Made by a program: the position numbers and the translations under genes. A stretch of 64,000 nt of DNA, taken from NCBI RefSeq assembly GCF_000378385.1, contig NZ_KB899663.1, positions 227,417-291,416 on the forward strand. Reading direction: 5' to 3'. The stretch is from Paenibacillus daejeonensis DSM 15491. GTDB taxonomy: Bacteria; Bacillota; Bacilli; Paenibacillales; Paenibacillaceae. The notes under the pieces were generated by a model that was given only the letters and a program-made list of their open reading frames with translations, ran no database searches and was not told the DNA's origin. This document shows, one piece after another, positions 33,307 through 41,524 of the stretch (its first letter is position 1; each line of letters opens with the position of its first letter).

Positions 33307-34845
33307 ATGAAGCAGACAACTGCTGTGCACACCGATGTGGATTGGACGAATTGGCTGGCGGCGGACATTCCTGCGTCTGGTAAGGAATGGCTGGACCAGG
33401 AGCTTCAAGAACGAATCGACGATGTGGAGGAGTTGCGATGGCTGCTGGACGGAGTCAAGCACAAGCTGGATCTATTCGCGCGCACCTATCCGGACCGACC
33501 TTTAGAGCGAGAGCTGAGTGGGGTTTTTCGCACCCACCTGGAACAGCTCGAAGATCGTCAACAAACATGTGCAGCCGACCCGCTAGGTTGTGATTTGGAT
33601 AGTTTCCTGGCAACGAAGTATGAAATTCGCATGCTGTACAAACAACTGGGAGCCGTTATTGAGGGCAGTGACTGGCAGTCGCCGTGCAAGCGTCTGGGTA
33701 CGACTACACAGGAAACAAGCGAGCTCGGTTTTGCGCAGACGGAGGAAAATACGTACGAACGCAGCTACGGCAGCGAAGCCGTCAAGGCCTATGAGGCATT
33801 GGCACTGCGCGATTGGTATGGTCTCGACGTTTCATCGGATGCTTCCAGTCTCGGGTTCTTGACCAAGTCCGGAATGAAAGCACTAGAGCTGGCCTTGTTT
33901 GCATGCAAGCAAGATCGCGCTGGACGTCCGTTCTATATCCAGGAGGGGTTCTACGGTGAAGGGACTGACCTGGCAAAACTGGTGATAGATGAGGCGCAGG
34001 AGCTGACGCCCCAGGCGATATATGACGTACTGGAAAGCGGCGAGCCCGTAGGCGGGTTGCTGTTGGATCCAGGGATGAGCTGGCCGGCCAGACCTGCTAT
34101 CGATCTGGAGGAACTAATGAAACGGGTTAGCCAGTACCGTCGACCAGAACCACTCTACCTCATCGTCGATCGGACACTGACCGGAATCGCCAATCCTCTG
34201 CTCACGCGTTACGCTTCCATACTGCCGAGCCAGGTTATAGTTGTCAGTATCGAGAGCACGATCAAATATCTGCAGTATGGAATGGATTTGACCAATGCCG
34301 GCTTCTTGGCGAGTAGCGGTTCGCGTCTTGCTGATCAGCAGGAGCGTCAACGCTGGATTGACCTGTTGGCGCTGCTGGATGCAGGGGCTTCCCCGCTCAC
34401 AGCCCGTCAGCTGCCAGAGCCTGAGTTGAATCGGCTTACTGCAAGACTCGCACGTGTTAACCGTAACGCGGCCCTGCTCAGTAGCTTTCTGGACTATCAG
34501 CTGAGGCAGGGGACAATCGAGCATTACCAGGGTTCTGTGCCGATAGGCGAGACCTATCTTCTGGAAGGCGAGGCTTGGCGAGGATCCATCGCTTATGTCC
34601 GGCTGCCGGAATGCAAGACAGAGGAGCAAGTACAGCGGCGGATAGATGATTTTGTGGCGGCGGCTCCCGGGCGGAGTCACTTTATATCGGGTGGTAGCTT
34701 TGGCTTTGACACATTTCGCATGAACGCAGTCAGTGCCAAAGACGGTACAGAGGCTGCGCTTCGCATTTCTGTGGGCCGGGATCCCATCCTACAGCTACTG
34801 ACCAAACTGCGGTATGTGGACCGTGAGCTATTTCGGCAATCCTGA
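33307..34845 (+). CDS. Divergent PLP-dependent enzyme, Cys/Met-metabolism fold
   Basis: Protein of 512 residues. The C-terminal ~350 residues look like the fold type I trans-sulfuration family. LYLIVDRTLTGIANPLLTRY corresponds to the usual VDNTFATP segment, and SIESTIKYLQYGMDLTNAG to the PLP-lysine region SATKYxxGHxDxxxG, placing the lysine at residue 320. The N-terminal ~165 residues are a helical, charged extension not seen in MetB or MetC. GAGGAGG precedes the ATG. There is no neighbouring amino-acid or sulfur gene, so the reaction is unknown. It may be an amino-acid lyase or an enzyme of a secondary pathway. Confidence 0.6.
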   Translation: MKQTTAVHTDVDWTNWLAADIPASGKEWLDQELQERIDDVEELRWLLDGVKHKLDLFARTYPDRPLERELSGVFRTHLEQLEDRQQTCAADPLGCDLDSFLATKYEIRMLYKQLGAVIEGSDWQSPCKRLGTTTQETSELGFAQTEENTYERSYGSEAVKAYEALALRDWYGLDVSSDASSLGFLTKSGMKALELALFACKQDRAGRPFYIQEGFYGEGTDLAKLVIDEAQELTPQAIYDVLESGEPVGGLLLDPGMSWPARPAIDLEELMKRVSQYRRPEPLYLIVDRTLTGIANPLLTRYASILPSQVIVVSIESTIKYLQYGMDLTNAGFLASSGSRLADQQERQRWIDLLALLDAGASPLTARQLPEPELNRLTARLARVNRNAALLSSFLDYQLRQGTIEHYQGSVPIGETYLLEGEAWRGSIAYVRLPECKTEEQVQRRIDDFVAAAPGRSHFISGGSFGFDTFRMNAVSAKDGTEAALRISVGRDPILQLLTKLRYVDRELFRQS

Positions 34846-34889
34846 GCATCTGTCAAAAGAAAGCCTGCGATCACGGATCTAAAATAAAC

Positions 34890-34918
34890 TTCTCAAATAT
34901 TTAGGTTAGCTATATAAT
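34890..34918 (+). promoter_or_regulatory. Promoter of the MarR/ABC exporter operon
   Basis: TTCTCA (34890-34895), 17 nt and TATAAT (34913-34918) lie about 40 bp before the MarR gene in an AT-rich stretch, where autorepression would act. Confidence 0.65.
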
Positions 34919-34959
34919 ATAATTATTGTAGAGGATAGAGCGGGACAGGAGGAGTAGCG

Positions 34960-35388
34960 GTGCATAGTGAAATGGAGCAGTTTGTCGCTCACCTGCAGAG
35001 GGTGAACCGTCATCTGCGTTCGTCCGTTTTTGAAGGGAATCAGCAACCGGTGACCCGTGTCCAATGGCTGCTGATGCGCCATCTCAAGCGCAGCGGCGGC
35101 AGCACGATCGGACAGCTGGCAGAGCGGCTGGACGTACGGGCCAGTACGATGTCGCAGATGCTGGACCGCTTGGAGAAGCAAGGATACCTGGTCCGGCAGC
35201 AGGACCCCGCCGATGCGCGCGTTAAGTTGATTCGGCTAACAGAAGAAGGTCACAGCGTCATTGCGCAAACCGAAAAACACTGGCTGGATTCACTGGCTGA
35301 GCCGTTTAACAAGCTGGAGCCGGAAGAACGGGAGCAGCTTGCCCGCCTGATGCAGCGGTTGGCCGATCAGATCCAGGGAGGAGAATGA
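34960..35388 (+). CDS. MarR-family regulator
   Basis: Regulator of 142 residues with a winged helix: STIGQLAERLDVRASTMSQM as the recognition helix and DPADARVKLIRLTEEG as the wing. The start is GTG at 34960 after GGAGGAG. The stop overlaps the ATGA of the ABC gene frame that follows. It most likely represses this operon until a drug or other ligand binds, as for MarR genes linked to exporters. Confidence 0.92.
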   Translation: MHSEMEQFVAHLQRVNRHLRSSVFEGNQQPVTRVQWLLMRHLKRSGGSTIGQLAERLDVRASTMSQMLDRLEKQGYLVRQQDPADARVKLIRLTEEGHSVIAQTEKHWLDSLAEPFNKLEPEEREQLARLMQRLADQIQGGE

Positions 35389-35393
35389 CAAGT

Positions 35394-37157
35394 ATGCCTT
35401 ACGGCAAGTATATCCGCAAGTACTGGAAAGGCTTCTCGCTGGCGATCTTTTTCCTGATGCTGGAGGCTGCCGCAGATTTAATGATGCCGACACTGCTGGC
35501 AATGATTATTGACCGCGGTGTGGCGAATCGGGATATGGATGAGGTGCTCCGGCTTGGCGGCATCATGCTGATCATCACCGCTGTGGGGGCGATAGCTGCG
35601 AGTATGCGCAATGTTTTGGCCGTGCTCGTATCCCAGCGCTTTGGCACAGAGTTGAGGTCCGATTTATTTCGCAAGATTCAATCGCTCTCCTTTCAGGAAA
35701 TGAATAGGTTCGAACGGGCTTCGCTCATTACGCGGATGACCAATGACATTACGATCGTCCAGAATTTTGTCGGAGGTTTGATGCGAATATTCGTCAAGGC
35801 ACCGATGCTGGGCATTGGCGCATTAATCTTGGCGATTCGGCTCAATGCCGGGCTGGCAGTCGTGCTGGGACTGGTCGTGCCGATTGTTGCGGTGCTGGTC
35901 ATTATCAGCATGCGAATCGGATTCAAACGGTATATGAAAGTACAGCAGTCCCTCGACCGTATCAACAGCGCAGTTCGCGAGTATTTGGGAGGCGTACGTG
36001 TGGTTAAGGCGTTCAATCGTTTTACCCATGAAGTAGAACGCTTTCAAAAGACGAACGAAGAACAACGGCACGTCTCAGTACAGGCCATGCTGACCATGGC
36101 GATCTTCAATCCTCTAATTATGCTGACGGTAAATCTGGCGGTTGTCGCCATTTTGTGGGTCGGCGGCTCATGGATCAATAATGGGAATTCTTCTACGCAG
36201 GTAGGGGAGTTGGTGGCATTTATTAATTACATGACGCAGATTTTGTTTGCTTTGATGATGGTATCGATGGTGTTCAATATGTTTGTGCGCGCACGGGCGG
36301 GAACGTCGAGAATTAATGAGGTATTCGCCCGGACGAGTGGGATGGGAGACCAACTGGGTGGGGGAGAGCAGCTAGGAAAAGAGGCCAGCGGACGGATCGA
36401 CTTTGAGCAGGTCGATTTTTCCTATCCCGACACGACGGGGCTGCCTGTCCTCCGTGGTGTTTCGTTCACCTGCCTGCCTGGGCAGACGGTCAGTATCATT
36501 GGCTCGACAGGCTCGGGTAAAAGCACGCTTGCGCAGCTCATCCCCCGTTTCTACGATGCGAGTAGCGGTAGAGTTCGGATGGATGGAATTGACGTTAGCC
36601 GTATCGATCCGGCCACACTGCGGGAGCAGATTGCCATCGTACCCCAGAAAACGATGCTCTTCTCCGGGAGTATCCTGGACAATATCCGCTGGGGGCGGGA
36701 GGATGCTACGCAGGCTGAAGTAGAGGAAGCTGCCCGGCTTGCGCAGGCTCATGATTTCATCGCGGCGCTCCCTGAGGGCTACGAATCCCGGCTCGGTCAG
36801 CGCGGCGTTAATCTCTCAGGCGGCCAGAAGCAGCGGATTGCGATTGCACGGGCGTTGATCCGCAAGCCACGTATCCTCATTTTGGACGACTGTACCAGTG
36901 CACTGGATACGACGACCGAGTCCCGAATTAAGGAAGGGCTGCGCGAGTACGCACAAGGGATGACCTGCCTGATGATTGCCCAGCGCATTACTTCCGTTAT
37001 GGATGCAGACCAGATCGTGGTACTGGATGTCGGGGAGGTCGTGGGCACGGGAACGCACAAGACGCTGCTGCGGGATTGTGAAGTGTACCAGGAGATTTAC
37101 AAGTCGCAGATTGGAAAGGAGCTGGATGCGTATGTCCAAGGCATCTCAAACGGATAG
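35394..37157 (+). CDS. Heterodimeric multidrug ABC exporter, subunit with degenerate site
   Basis: Half-transporter of 587 residues. About six transmembrane helices (1-310) are followed by an ATPase with Walker A GSTGSGKST, signature LSGGQKQR and Walker B ILILDDCTSALD. In this last motif Asp stands where the catalytic Glu is usual, which marks the degenerate-site half of BmrC/LmrC-type heterodimers. The start is taken as ATG 35394, 12 nt after GGGAGGAG; ATG 35385 overlaps the MarR stop and is an alternative. It pairs with the next gene to export drugs or lipids. Confidence 0.92.
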   Translation: MPYGKYIRKYWKGFSLAIFFLMLEAAADLMMPTLLAMIIDRGVANRDMDEVLRLGGIMLIITAVGAIAASMRNVLAVLVSQRFGTELRSDLFRKIQSLSFQEMNRFERASLITRMTNDITIVQNFVGGLMRIFVKAPMLGIGALILAIRLNAGLAVVLGLVVPIVAVLVIISMRIGFKRYMKVQQSLDRINSAVREYLGGVRVVKAFNRFTHEVERFQKTNEEQRHVSVQAMLTMAIFNPLIMLTVNLAVVAILWVGGSWINNGNSSTQVGELVAFINYMTQILFALMMVSMVFNMFVRARAGTSRINEVFARTSGMGDQLGGGEQLGKEASGRIDFEQVDFSYPDTTGLPVLRGVSFTCLPGQTVSIIGSTGSGKSTLAQLIPRFYDASSGRVRMDGIDVSRIDPATLREQIAIVPQKTMLFSGSILDNIRWGREDATQAEVEEAARLAQAHDFIAALPEGYESRLGQRGVNLSGGQKQRIAIARALIRKPRILILDDCTSALDTTTESRIKEGLREYAQGMTCLMIAQRITSVMDADQIVVLDVGEVVGTGTHKTLLRDCEVYQEIYKSQIGKELDAYVQGISNG

Positions 37158-38994
37158 TTCCGCAGCGTCTGCGCCGCCGCCAATGCAGCACCGCCCCGGC
37201 AGGATTGGCGGCGGTCCGGGCCGTGGTGCGCCGGTTGCAAAACCGAAGGCCTTTGGACAGACGATCCGCCGACTATGGGGCGAGGTGAGCGGGGAGCGAA
37301 GGGGGCTCGGCTTCATCGCCGTGCTGGTCATTCTGCAAGCCGCGATTACCGTGCTGGGTCCGCTTCTGATCGGTAAATCAATTGATGCCATCGGCTTGGG
37401 TGATATGCGGCTGCTCTATCTGCTGGTCATCGCGCTCGGCGCAGCCTATCTTAGCGAGGCGGGCTTCACACTGGTCCAGGGCTGGATGCTGGCCGGGTTA
37501 TCGCAGCGAATCGTTATGCGACTGAGGCAATCCCTGTTTGCCAAGCTGCAGAAGCTGCCGCTGTCCTATTTTGACAGCCGTTCGCACGGAGAAGTAATGA
37601 GTCGCCTGACCAATGATATTGATAACGTCAGCACAACGATCTCCCAATCCACGATTCAGCTTATGAGCGGAGTCATCGCGATCTTCGGGTCGCTTGTCAT
37701 GATGCTGATCCTGAGCCCCTTGCTTACGCTGGCTGCGCTCATCACGGTACCGCTGGTCTATCTGCTGGCTCGGACGATTACGAAGCGGACCAGCATCATG
37801 TTCAAGGAACAGCAGGCGCAGCTGGGTCAGCTGAATGGTCACATTGAGGAGACGATCAGCGGCCAGGAGGTGGTCAAGGCCTTCAATCATGAGGAGCGGT
37901 CGATTCAGGATTTCGAAGTCGTGAATAACCGGTTGTATTCGGCAGCTGTAAAGGCTGGCATCTGGTCGGGTTTCATGATGCCGCTGCTCAGTGTTATCAA
38001 TAATATCGGTTTTGCTGCAATCGCGCTCACAGGTGGGGTACTCGCCGTAAACAATATGATTACCGTCGGCGTCATCGCCAGCTTCGTGGGTTATTCCCGT
38101 CAGTTCGTGCGGCCGCTCAACGAAATTGCGCAGATTTACAATGTGCTGCAGGCAGGGGTCGCGGGTGCCGAGCGAGCTTTTGAGGTATTGGATGAGGCAG
38201 AGGAGACGGCGGACCGTCCTGATCCGCATCCGCTGGATAAACCACGCGGTCATGTGGTGTTCGAGGGTGTCAGCTTCGGTTACCGCGAGGACGTGCCAAT
38301 TATCAGCGATGTCAGCTTCGAAGCGGCTCCGGGCAGCAGTACAGCTTTGGTTGGTCCAACAGGGGCCGGTAAGACGACGATCATCAATCTGTTAACGCGT
38401 TTCTATGACGTGACCGGCGGTCGTATTTTGCTCGATGGCCAGGATTTAAGGGACTACGCCCGTGACCAGGTGCGCAGCAGCTTCGGTATCGTGCTCCAGG
38501 ATACGTATTTGTTCTCCGGCACAATCAGAGACAATATTATGTACGGCAAGCCCGATGCCACAGCCGAAGAAGTCGAGGCTGCAGCCCGGTTGGCCAATGC
38601 GGACGTATTCATCCGGCGGTTGAAGGACGGCTACGATACGCTGCTGACCGAGAATGGCGGCAATCTTAGTCAGGGGCAACGCCAATTACTGGCGATCGCA
38701 CGCGTTATTCTAGCTGACCCGCCGATCCTTATTCTTGACGAAGCAACGAGCAGCATTGATACCCGAACCGAGCTGCATATTCAGGAGGCGCTGCTTGCCG
38801 TCATGAAGAACCGCACCACGTTCATCATTGCTCATCGCCTCAGTACGATCCGGGATGCCGACACGATCATCGTCCTGGAGGGTGGCAGCGTGGCTGAGCA
38901 GGGCAGTCATGAGGAGCTGTTGGCAGAGCAAGGGTACTATCATGAGATGGTCCACAACCAGTTTCGAAACCTTGAAATTCAGCCTAACCCGTAA
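37126..38994 (+). CDS. Heterodimeric multidrug ABC exporter, catalytic subunit
   Basis: Half-transporter of 622 residues. The N-terminus (about 1-45) is Pro/Gly/Arg-rich, as in YheH/BmrD-type partners. Six transmembrane helices follow, then an ATPase with Walker A GPTGAGKTT, signature LSQGQRQL and a canonical Walker B ILILDEATSSID. The start at 37126 lies inside the end of the previous gene after AAGGAG; ATG 37132 is also possible. It supplies the catalytic site missing in subunit 1. Confidence 0.93.
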   Translation: MRMSKASQTDSSAASAPPPMQHRPGRIGGGPGRGAPVAKPKAFGQTIRRLWGEVSGERRGLGFIAVLVILQAAITVLGPLLIGKSIDAIGLGDMRLLYLLVIALGAAYLSEAGFTLVQGWMLAGLSQRIVMRLRQSLFAKLQKLPLSYFDSRSHGEVMSRLTNDIDNVSTTISQSTIQLMSGVIAIFGSLVMMLILSPLLTLAALITVPLVYLLARTITKRTSIMFKEQQAQLGQLNGHIEETISGQEVVKAFNHEERSIQDFEVVNNRLYSAAVKAGIWSGFMMPLLSVINNIGFAAIALTGGVLAVNNMITVGVIASFVGYSRQFVRPLNEIAQIYNVLQAGVAGAERAFEVLDEAEETADRPDPHPLDKPRGHVVFEGVSFGYREDVPIISDVSFEAAPGSSTALVGPTGAGKTTIINLLTRFYDVTGGRILLDGQDLRDYARDQVRSSFGIVLQDTYLFSGTIRDNIMYGKPDATAEEVEAAARLANADVFIRRLKDGYDTLLTENGGNLSQGQRQLLAIARVILADPPILILDEATSSIDTRTELHIQEALLAVMKNRTTFIIAHRLSTIRDADTIIVLEGGSVAEQGSHEELLAEQGYYHEMVHNQFRNLEIQPNP

Positions 38995-39011
38995 TAGGGC
39001 CAATGTCTTGC

Positions 39012-39057
39012 AGAGGGGTGTCCCACCGTTATCTCAGATGACGAGGGACACCCTCTT
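39012..39057 (+). terminator. Terminator after the ABC exporter operon
   Basis: AGAGGGGTGTCCC pairs with GGGACACCCTCT around a 20-nt loop, followed by a short T-run. It lies just downstream of the exporter stop. Confidence 0.75.
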
Positions 39058-39092
39058 TGGCATGCAGATTAGTCTGGGGTAAAGGTAAGCAG

Positions 39093-39124
39093 TTGACAAA
39101 TTAATTAGTAATAGTTATTATTAC
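39093..39124 (+). promoter_or_regulatory. Promoter with Fur-family (probably Zur) operator
   Basis: TTGACA (39093-39098), 17 nt and TATTAT (39116-39121) form the promoter. GTAATA-GTTAT-TATTAC (39108-39124), extended by CGATTAA, overlaps the -10. The right half ATTACGATT equals a Zur half-site, but the spacing differs from the classical Zur box, so assignment within the Fur family is tentative. Confidence 0.65.
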
Positions 39125-39155
39125 GATTAAATACACAAACCGAGGTGCTCCTATT

Positions 39156-40385
39156 ATGATTAACAAAATACCCGTTACTGTGCTGAGTGGTTATCTTGGC
39201 GCTGGCAAGACCACGCTGCTCAACCATGTATTGAACAACCGGGACGGACTGCGCGTGGCTGTCATTGTAAATGATCTCAGCGAAGTGAACATTGATGCCG
39301 AGCTAATCGAAAATGGCGGCGGGCTGTCCCGCACCGATGAGAAGCTGGTCGAGATGTCGAATGGGTGCATCTGCTGCACGCTCCGGGAGGATCTGCTCCG
39401 GGAAGTGGAACGCTTGGCGCAGGATGGCCGGTTCGATTACATACTGATCGAATCCACAGGCGTCGGCGAGCCGGTACCTGTGGCACAGACATTCTCCTAC
39501 ATTGATGAGACGCAGGGCATCGATCTGACGCAGTTCTGCAGACTGGATAGTATGGTGACGGTTGTCGATGCTTATCGCTTCTGGCACGATTATGCTTCAG
39601 GCGAGTCGCTGATGGACCGCAAGCAGGCAGTGGGTGAGGATGATACCCGGGAAGTCGTTGACCTCTTAATCGACCAGATCGAGTTCTGCGATGTGCTAGT
39701 ACTCAACAAGTGCGACCGGGTCGGGGAGCAGGAGTTGGACAATCTGGAGAAAGTACTGCGAGCGCTGCAACCGCGAGCCCGGTTCATCCGGACGTCGTAT
39801 GGCCGGATTTCGCCATCGGATATTCTAAACACGGGTTTGTTTGATTTCGATGAGGCGAGCCGTTCTGCAGGCTGGATTCGCGAGATGGAGAGCGAAGGGC
39901 ATACGCCGGAGACAGAGGAATACGGCATTACGTCGTTTGTCTATGAGCGGTCACGTCCGTTCCATCCAGAGCGTCTCATGGCCTGGATGAGTGACTGGCC
40001 GGAGGAGGTCGTGCGGGCCAAGGGCATCGTCTGGCTCGCTACCCGTCCAGATATGGCGCAGAGCATGAGCCAGGCTGGTCCTTCAATCCAGTTCGGTCCC
40101 GCCGGGATGTGGGTGGCTGCGCTGCCTGAAGCCGAGCAAACGATGATGCTGCAGGAGAACCCGGAGCTGGCGGAGAGCTGGCATCCGGTTCACGGCGATC
40201 GCATCAACAAGGTGGTGCTGATCGGGCTGGCCTTGGACCGCGGAGCGTTGACAGACGAGCTGGATCGCTGTTTGTTGACAGACACGGAGATGGGTGTGCC
40301 GGATTGGTCCATCCTGGAGGATCCGTTCCCTAACCAGACAGAGGTGCAGCTCGAGGAGCAACTACGAGAGGAGGTGCTGCAATGA
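39156..40385 (+). CDS. CobW/COG0523 family GTPase (zinc-starvation type)
   Basis: G3E GTPase of 409 residues. Walker A is [15 protein letters not shown], the metal motif is [12 protein letters not shown], and the guanine motif is LNKCD. The C-terminal CobW_C domain starts at about residue 255. Members such as YciC/ZinU act as zinc metallochaperones when zinc is scarce. Its promoter carries a Fur-family site, and a zinc-free-type L33 gene overlaps its stop by 4 nt, so zinc homeostasis is the strongest reading. GAGGTG precedes the ATG. Confidence 0.9.
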   Translation: MINKIPVTVLSGYLGAGKTTLLNHVLNNRDGLRVAVIVNDLSEVNIDAELIENGGGLSRTDEKLVEMSNGCICCTLREDLLREVERLAQDGRFDYILIESTGVGEPVPVAQTFSYIDETQGIDLTQFCRLDSMVTVVDAYRFWHDYASGESLMDRKQAVGEDDTREVVDLLIDQIEFCDVLVLNKCDRVGEQELDNLEKVLRALQPRARFIRTSYGRISPSDILNTGLFDFDEASRSAGWIREMESEGHTPETEEYGITSFVYERSRPFHPERLMAWMSDWPEEVVRAKGIVWLATRPDMAQSMSQAGPSIQFGPAGMWVAALPEAEQTMMLQENPELAESWHPVHGDRINKVVLIGLALDRGALTDELDRCLLTDTEMGVPDWSILEDPFPNQTEVQLEEQLREEVLQ

Positions 40386-40531
40386 GAGTAACGATCACGC
40401 TGGCCTGCACGGAGTGCGGCGACCGCAACTACACGACGACCAAGAACAAGCGTAACCATCCCGAACGCCTGGAGATGCGCAAATACAGTCCACGCCTGAA
40501 GAAAGTAACGCTGCACCGGGAAACTCGCTAA
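40382..40531 (+). CDS. rpmG: Ribosomal protein L33, zinc-independent-type paralogue
   Basis: Ribosomal protein of 49 residues. It keeps the first CxxC pair (CTEC, Cys 9 and 12). The second pair expected in KYCPRCRKHTLHRE is replaced: here [16 protein letters not shown]. The zinc site is therefore broken, as in C-minus L33 paralogues induced by zinc limitation. Its ATG overlaps the GTPase TGA (ATGA), so both are made together. It would replace the zinc-containing L33 and spare the metal. Confidence 0.9.
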   Translation: MRVTITLACTECGDRNYTTTKNKRNHPERLEMRKYSPRLKKVTLHRETR

Positions 40532-40542
40532 AAGTTAATAAA

Positions 40543-40580
40543 GGCTGCCTATCGTGACTCAGTCGATGGGCAGCTTTTTT
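40543..40580 (+). terminator. Terminator after rpmG
   Basis: GCTGCCTATCG and CGATGGGCAGC form an 11-bp stem with one G-T pair and a 9-nt loop, followed by T6. Confidence 0.93.
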
Positions 40581-40660
40581 ACGTAAGTGGAAATTCTCAT
40601 GCTGTTGAAAAAAGGCCGAAGAGGCACGGAATCGAATCTGGAGAAGCAAAGCGTTCGCCT

Positions 40661-40714
40661 TTGTCCCCGGATTTCACCCCTAAAAGGGGAAAAATCAAAG
40701 AAATCTGGGGACAA
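40661..40714. repeat. Intergenic inverted repeat
   Basis: TTGTCCCCGGATTT (40661-40674) and AAATCTGGGGACAA (40701-40714) are inverted with one mismatch. They enclose a smaller ACCCCTAAAAGGGG hairpin. No T-run follows on either strand, so it is not an obvious terminator. The rest of 40581-40779 holds nothing recognised. Confidence 0.7.
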
Positions 40715-40779
40715 CAGCGATCGGAAGATCGATCCGTGATTGTAGGTGTTTTTTTTTCAATAGCCTGTAATTCTGTGAT

Positions 40780-41169
40780 CTACATCCGTTTGGAGAAGAA
40801 AATCATACTTCCCGGAATGGCAAGGAGGAGCGTTGCTGTCAACACATGGAGCACCTGTGTGCCATCTAGCCGTGAAGCATCGGCCCCATTTACAATAAGT
40901 AAAACCAACATCATACCCACCAAAGCAAAAAAGGTAACGTGTGTACTTTTGGTGCTAATATTTTTGGATCGTTCGTCTTTTGGGAAAATGTGCGGTGCTA
41001 CATAAGCCATCAGCAACTGATTGCAACCCACTGCCAGCAGGAGCATGGACAGGGGGAACTCTCCATTCATCAATGGTTCGTAATTTATATAGATGGCGCA
41101 TAACGTAACAAGGCTACCTGTAATCAAAAACAACCGTCTATTGTTGCGGCCTTCCCGCAGGTGCTTCAT
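40780..41169 (-). CDS. Small four-helix membrane protein
   Basis: Protein of 129 residues with about four transmembrane helices (LFLITGSLVTLCAIYI, FPLSMLLLAVGCNQLLMAYV, VTFFALVGMMLVLLIV, VLTATLLLAIPGSMIFF) and a loop rich in Lys and Ser. The family is not recognised. It begins 4 nt after the stop of the XRE regulator and is surely co-transcribed with it. Such two-gene regulator/membrane-protein units are frequent in Firmicutes, with unknown function. It may sense or modulate the regulator. Confidence 0.75.
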   Translation of the reverse strand: MKHLREGRNNRRLFLITGSLVTLCAIYINYEPLMNGEFPLSMLLLAVGCNQLLMAYVAPHIFPKDERSKNISTKSTHVTFFALVGMMLVLLIVNGADASRLDGTQVLHVLTATLLLAIPGSMIFFSKRM

Positions 41170-41173
41170 ATCA

Positions 41174-41365
41174 TCACTCCTCTATAAACAAGTCTTCAAT
41201 TCGCGCGTTGAACAGTCTACCCAGCTTGAATGCAAGGGAAAGTGAGGGGTTGTATCGGCCTTTCTCCAATGAAATGACAGTTTGCCTGGACACTTCCAGT
41301 TGCTCAGCCAAATCATCCTGGGTCCAGCCGCGCGCCACGCGAAGCTCCCTAATCTTATTTTTCAC
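41174..41365 (-). CDS. XRE-family small DNA-binding regulator
   Basis: Regulator of 63 residues, almost only a helix-turn-helix: IRELRVARGWTQDDLAEQLE, then VSRQTVISLEKGRYNPSLSL. The start is the GTG at 41365, 5 nt after GGGGAGG. The upstream ATG at 41389 would lie before this site. The end FNARIEDLFIEE is typical of YozG-like short regulators. It is likely autoregulated through the palindrome at 41405-41420. Confidence 0.9.
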   Translation of the reverse strand: MKNKIRELRVARGWTQDDLAEQLEVSRQTVISLEKGRYNPSLSLAFKLGRLFNARIEDLFIEE

Positions 41366-41404
41366 ATGTGCCTCCCCGTCGGCCAACATCTAGCGCTTTT
41401 TACT

Positions 41405-41442
41405 GTAAAGTAAACTTTACTTTGTTGTGTTCCGTATGTCAA
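41405..41442 (-). promoter_or_regulatory. Promoter and operator of the XRE/membrane pair
   Basis: On the minus strand, TTGACA (41437-41442), 17 nt and TAAAGT (41414-41419). The perfect inverted repeat GTAAAGT-AA-ACTTTAC (41405-41420) covers the -10. Confidence 0.8.
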
Positions 41443-41524
41443 GTTTCCTTTACGTTGCAATTTGAATATTTACACGTTATCCCAACTGAGCTACTCTTAA
41501 GCAATAGAGAGGAATTGATGTGTT

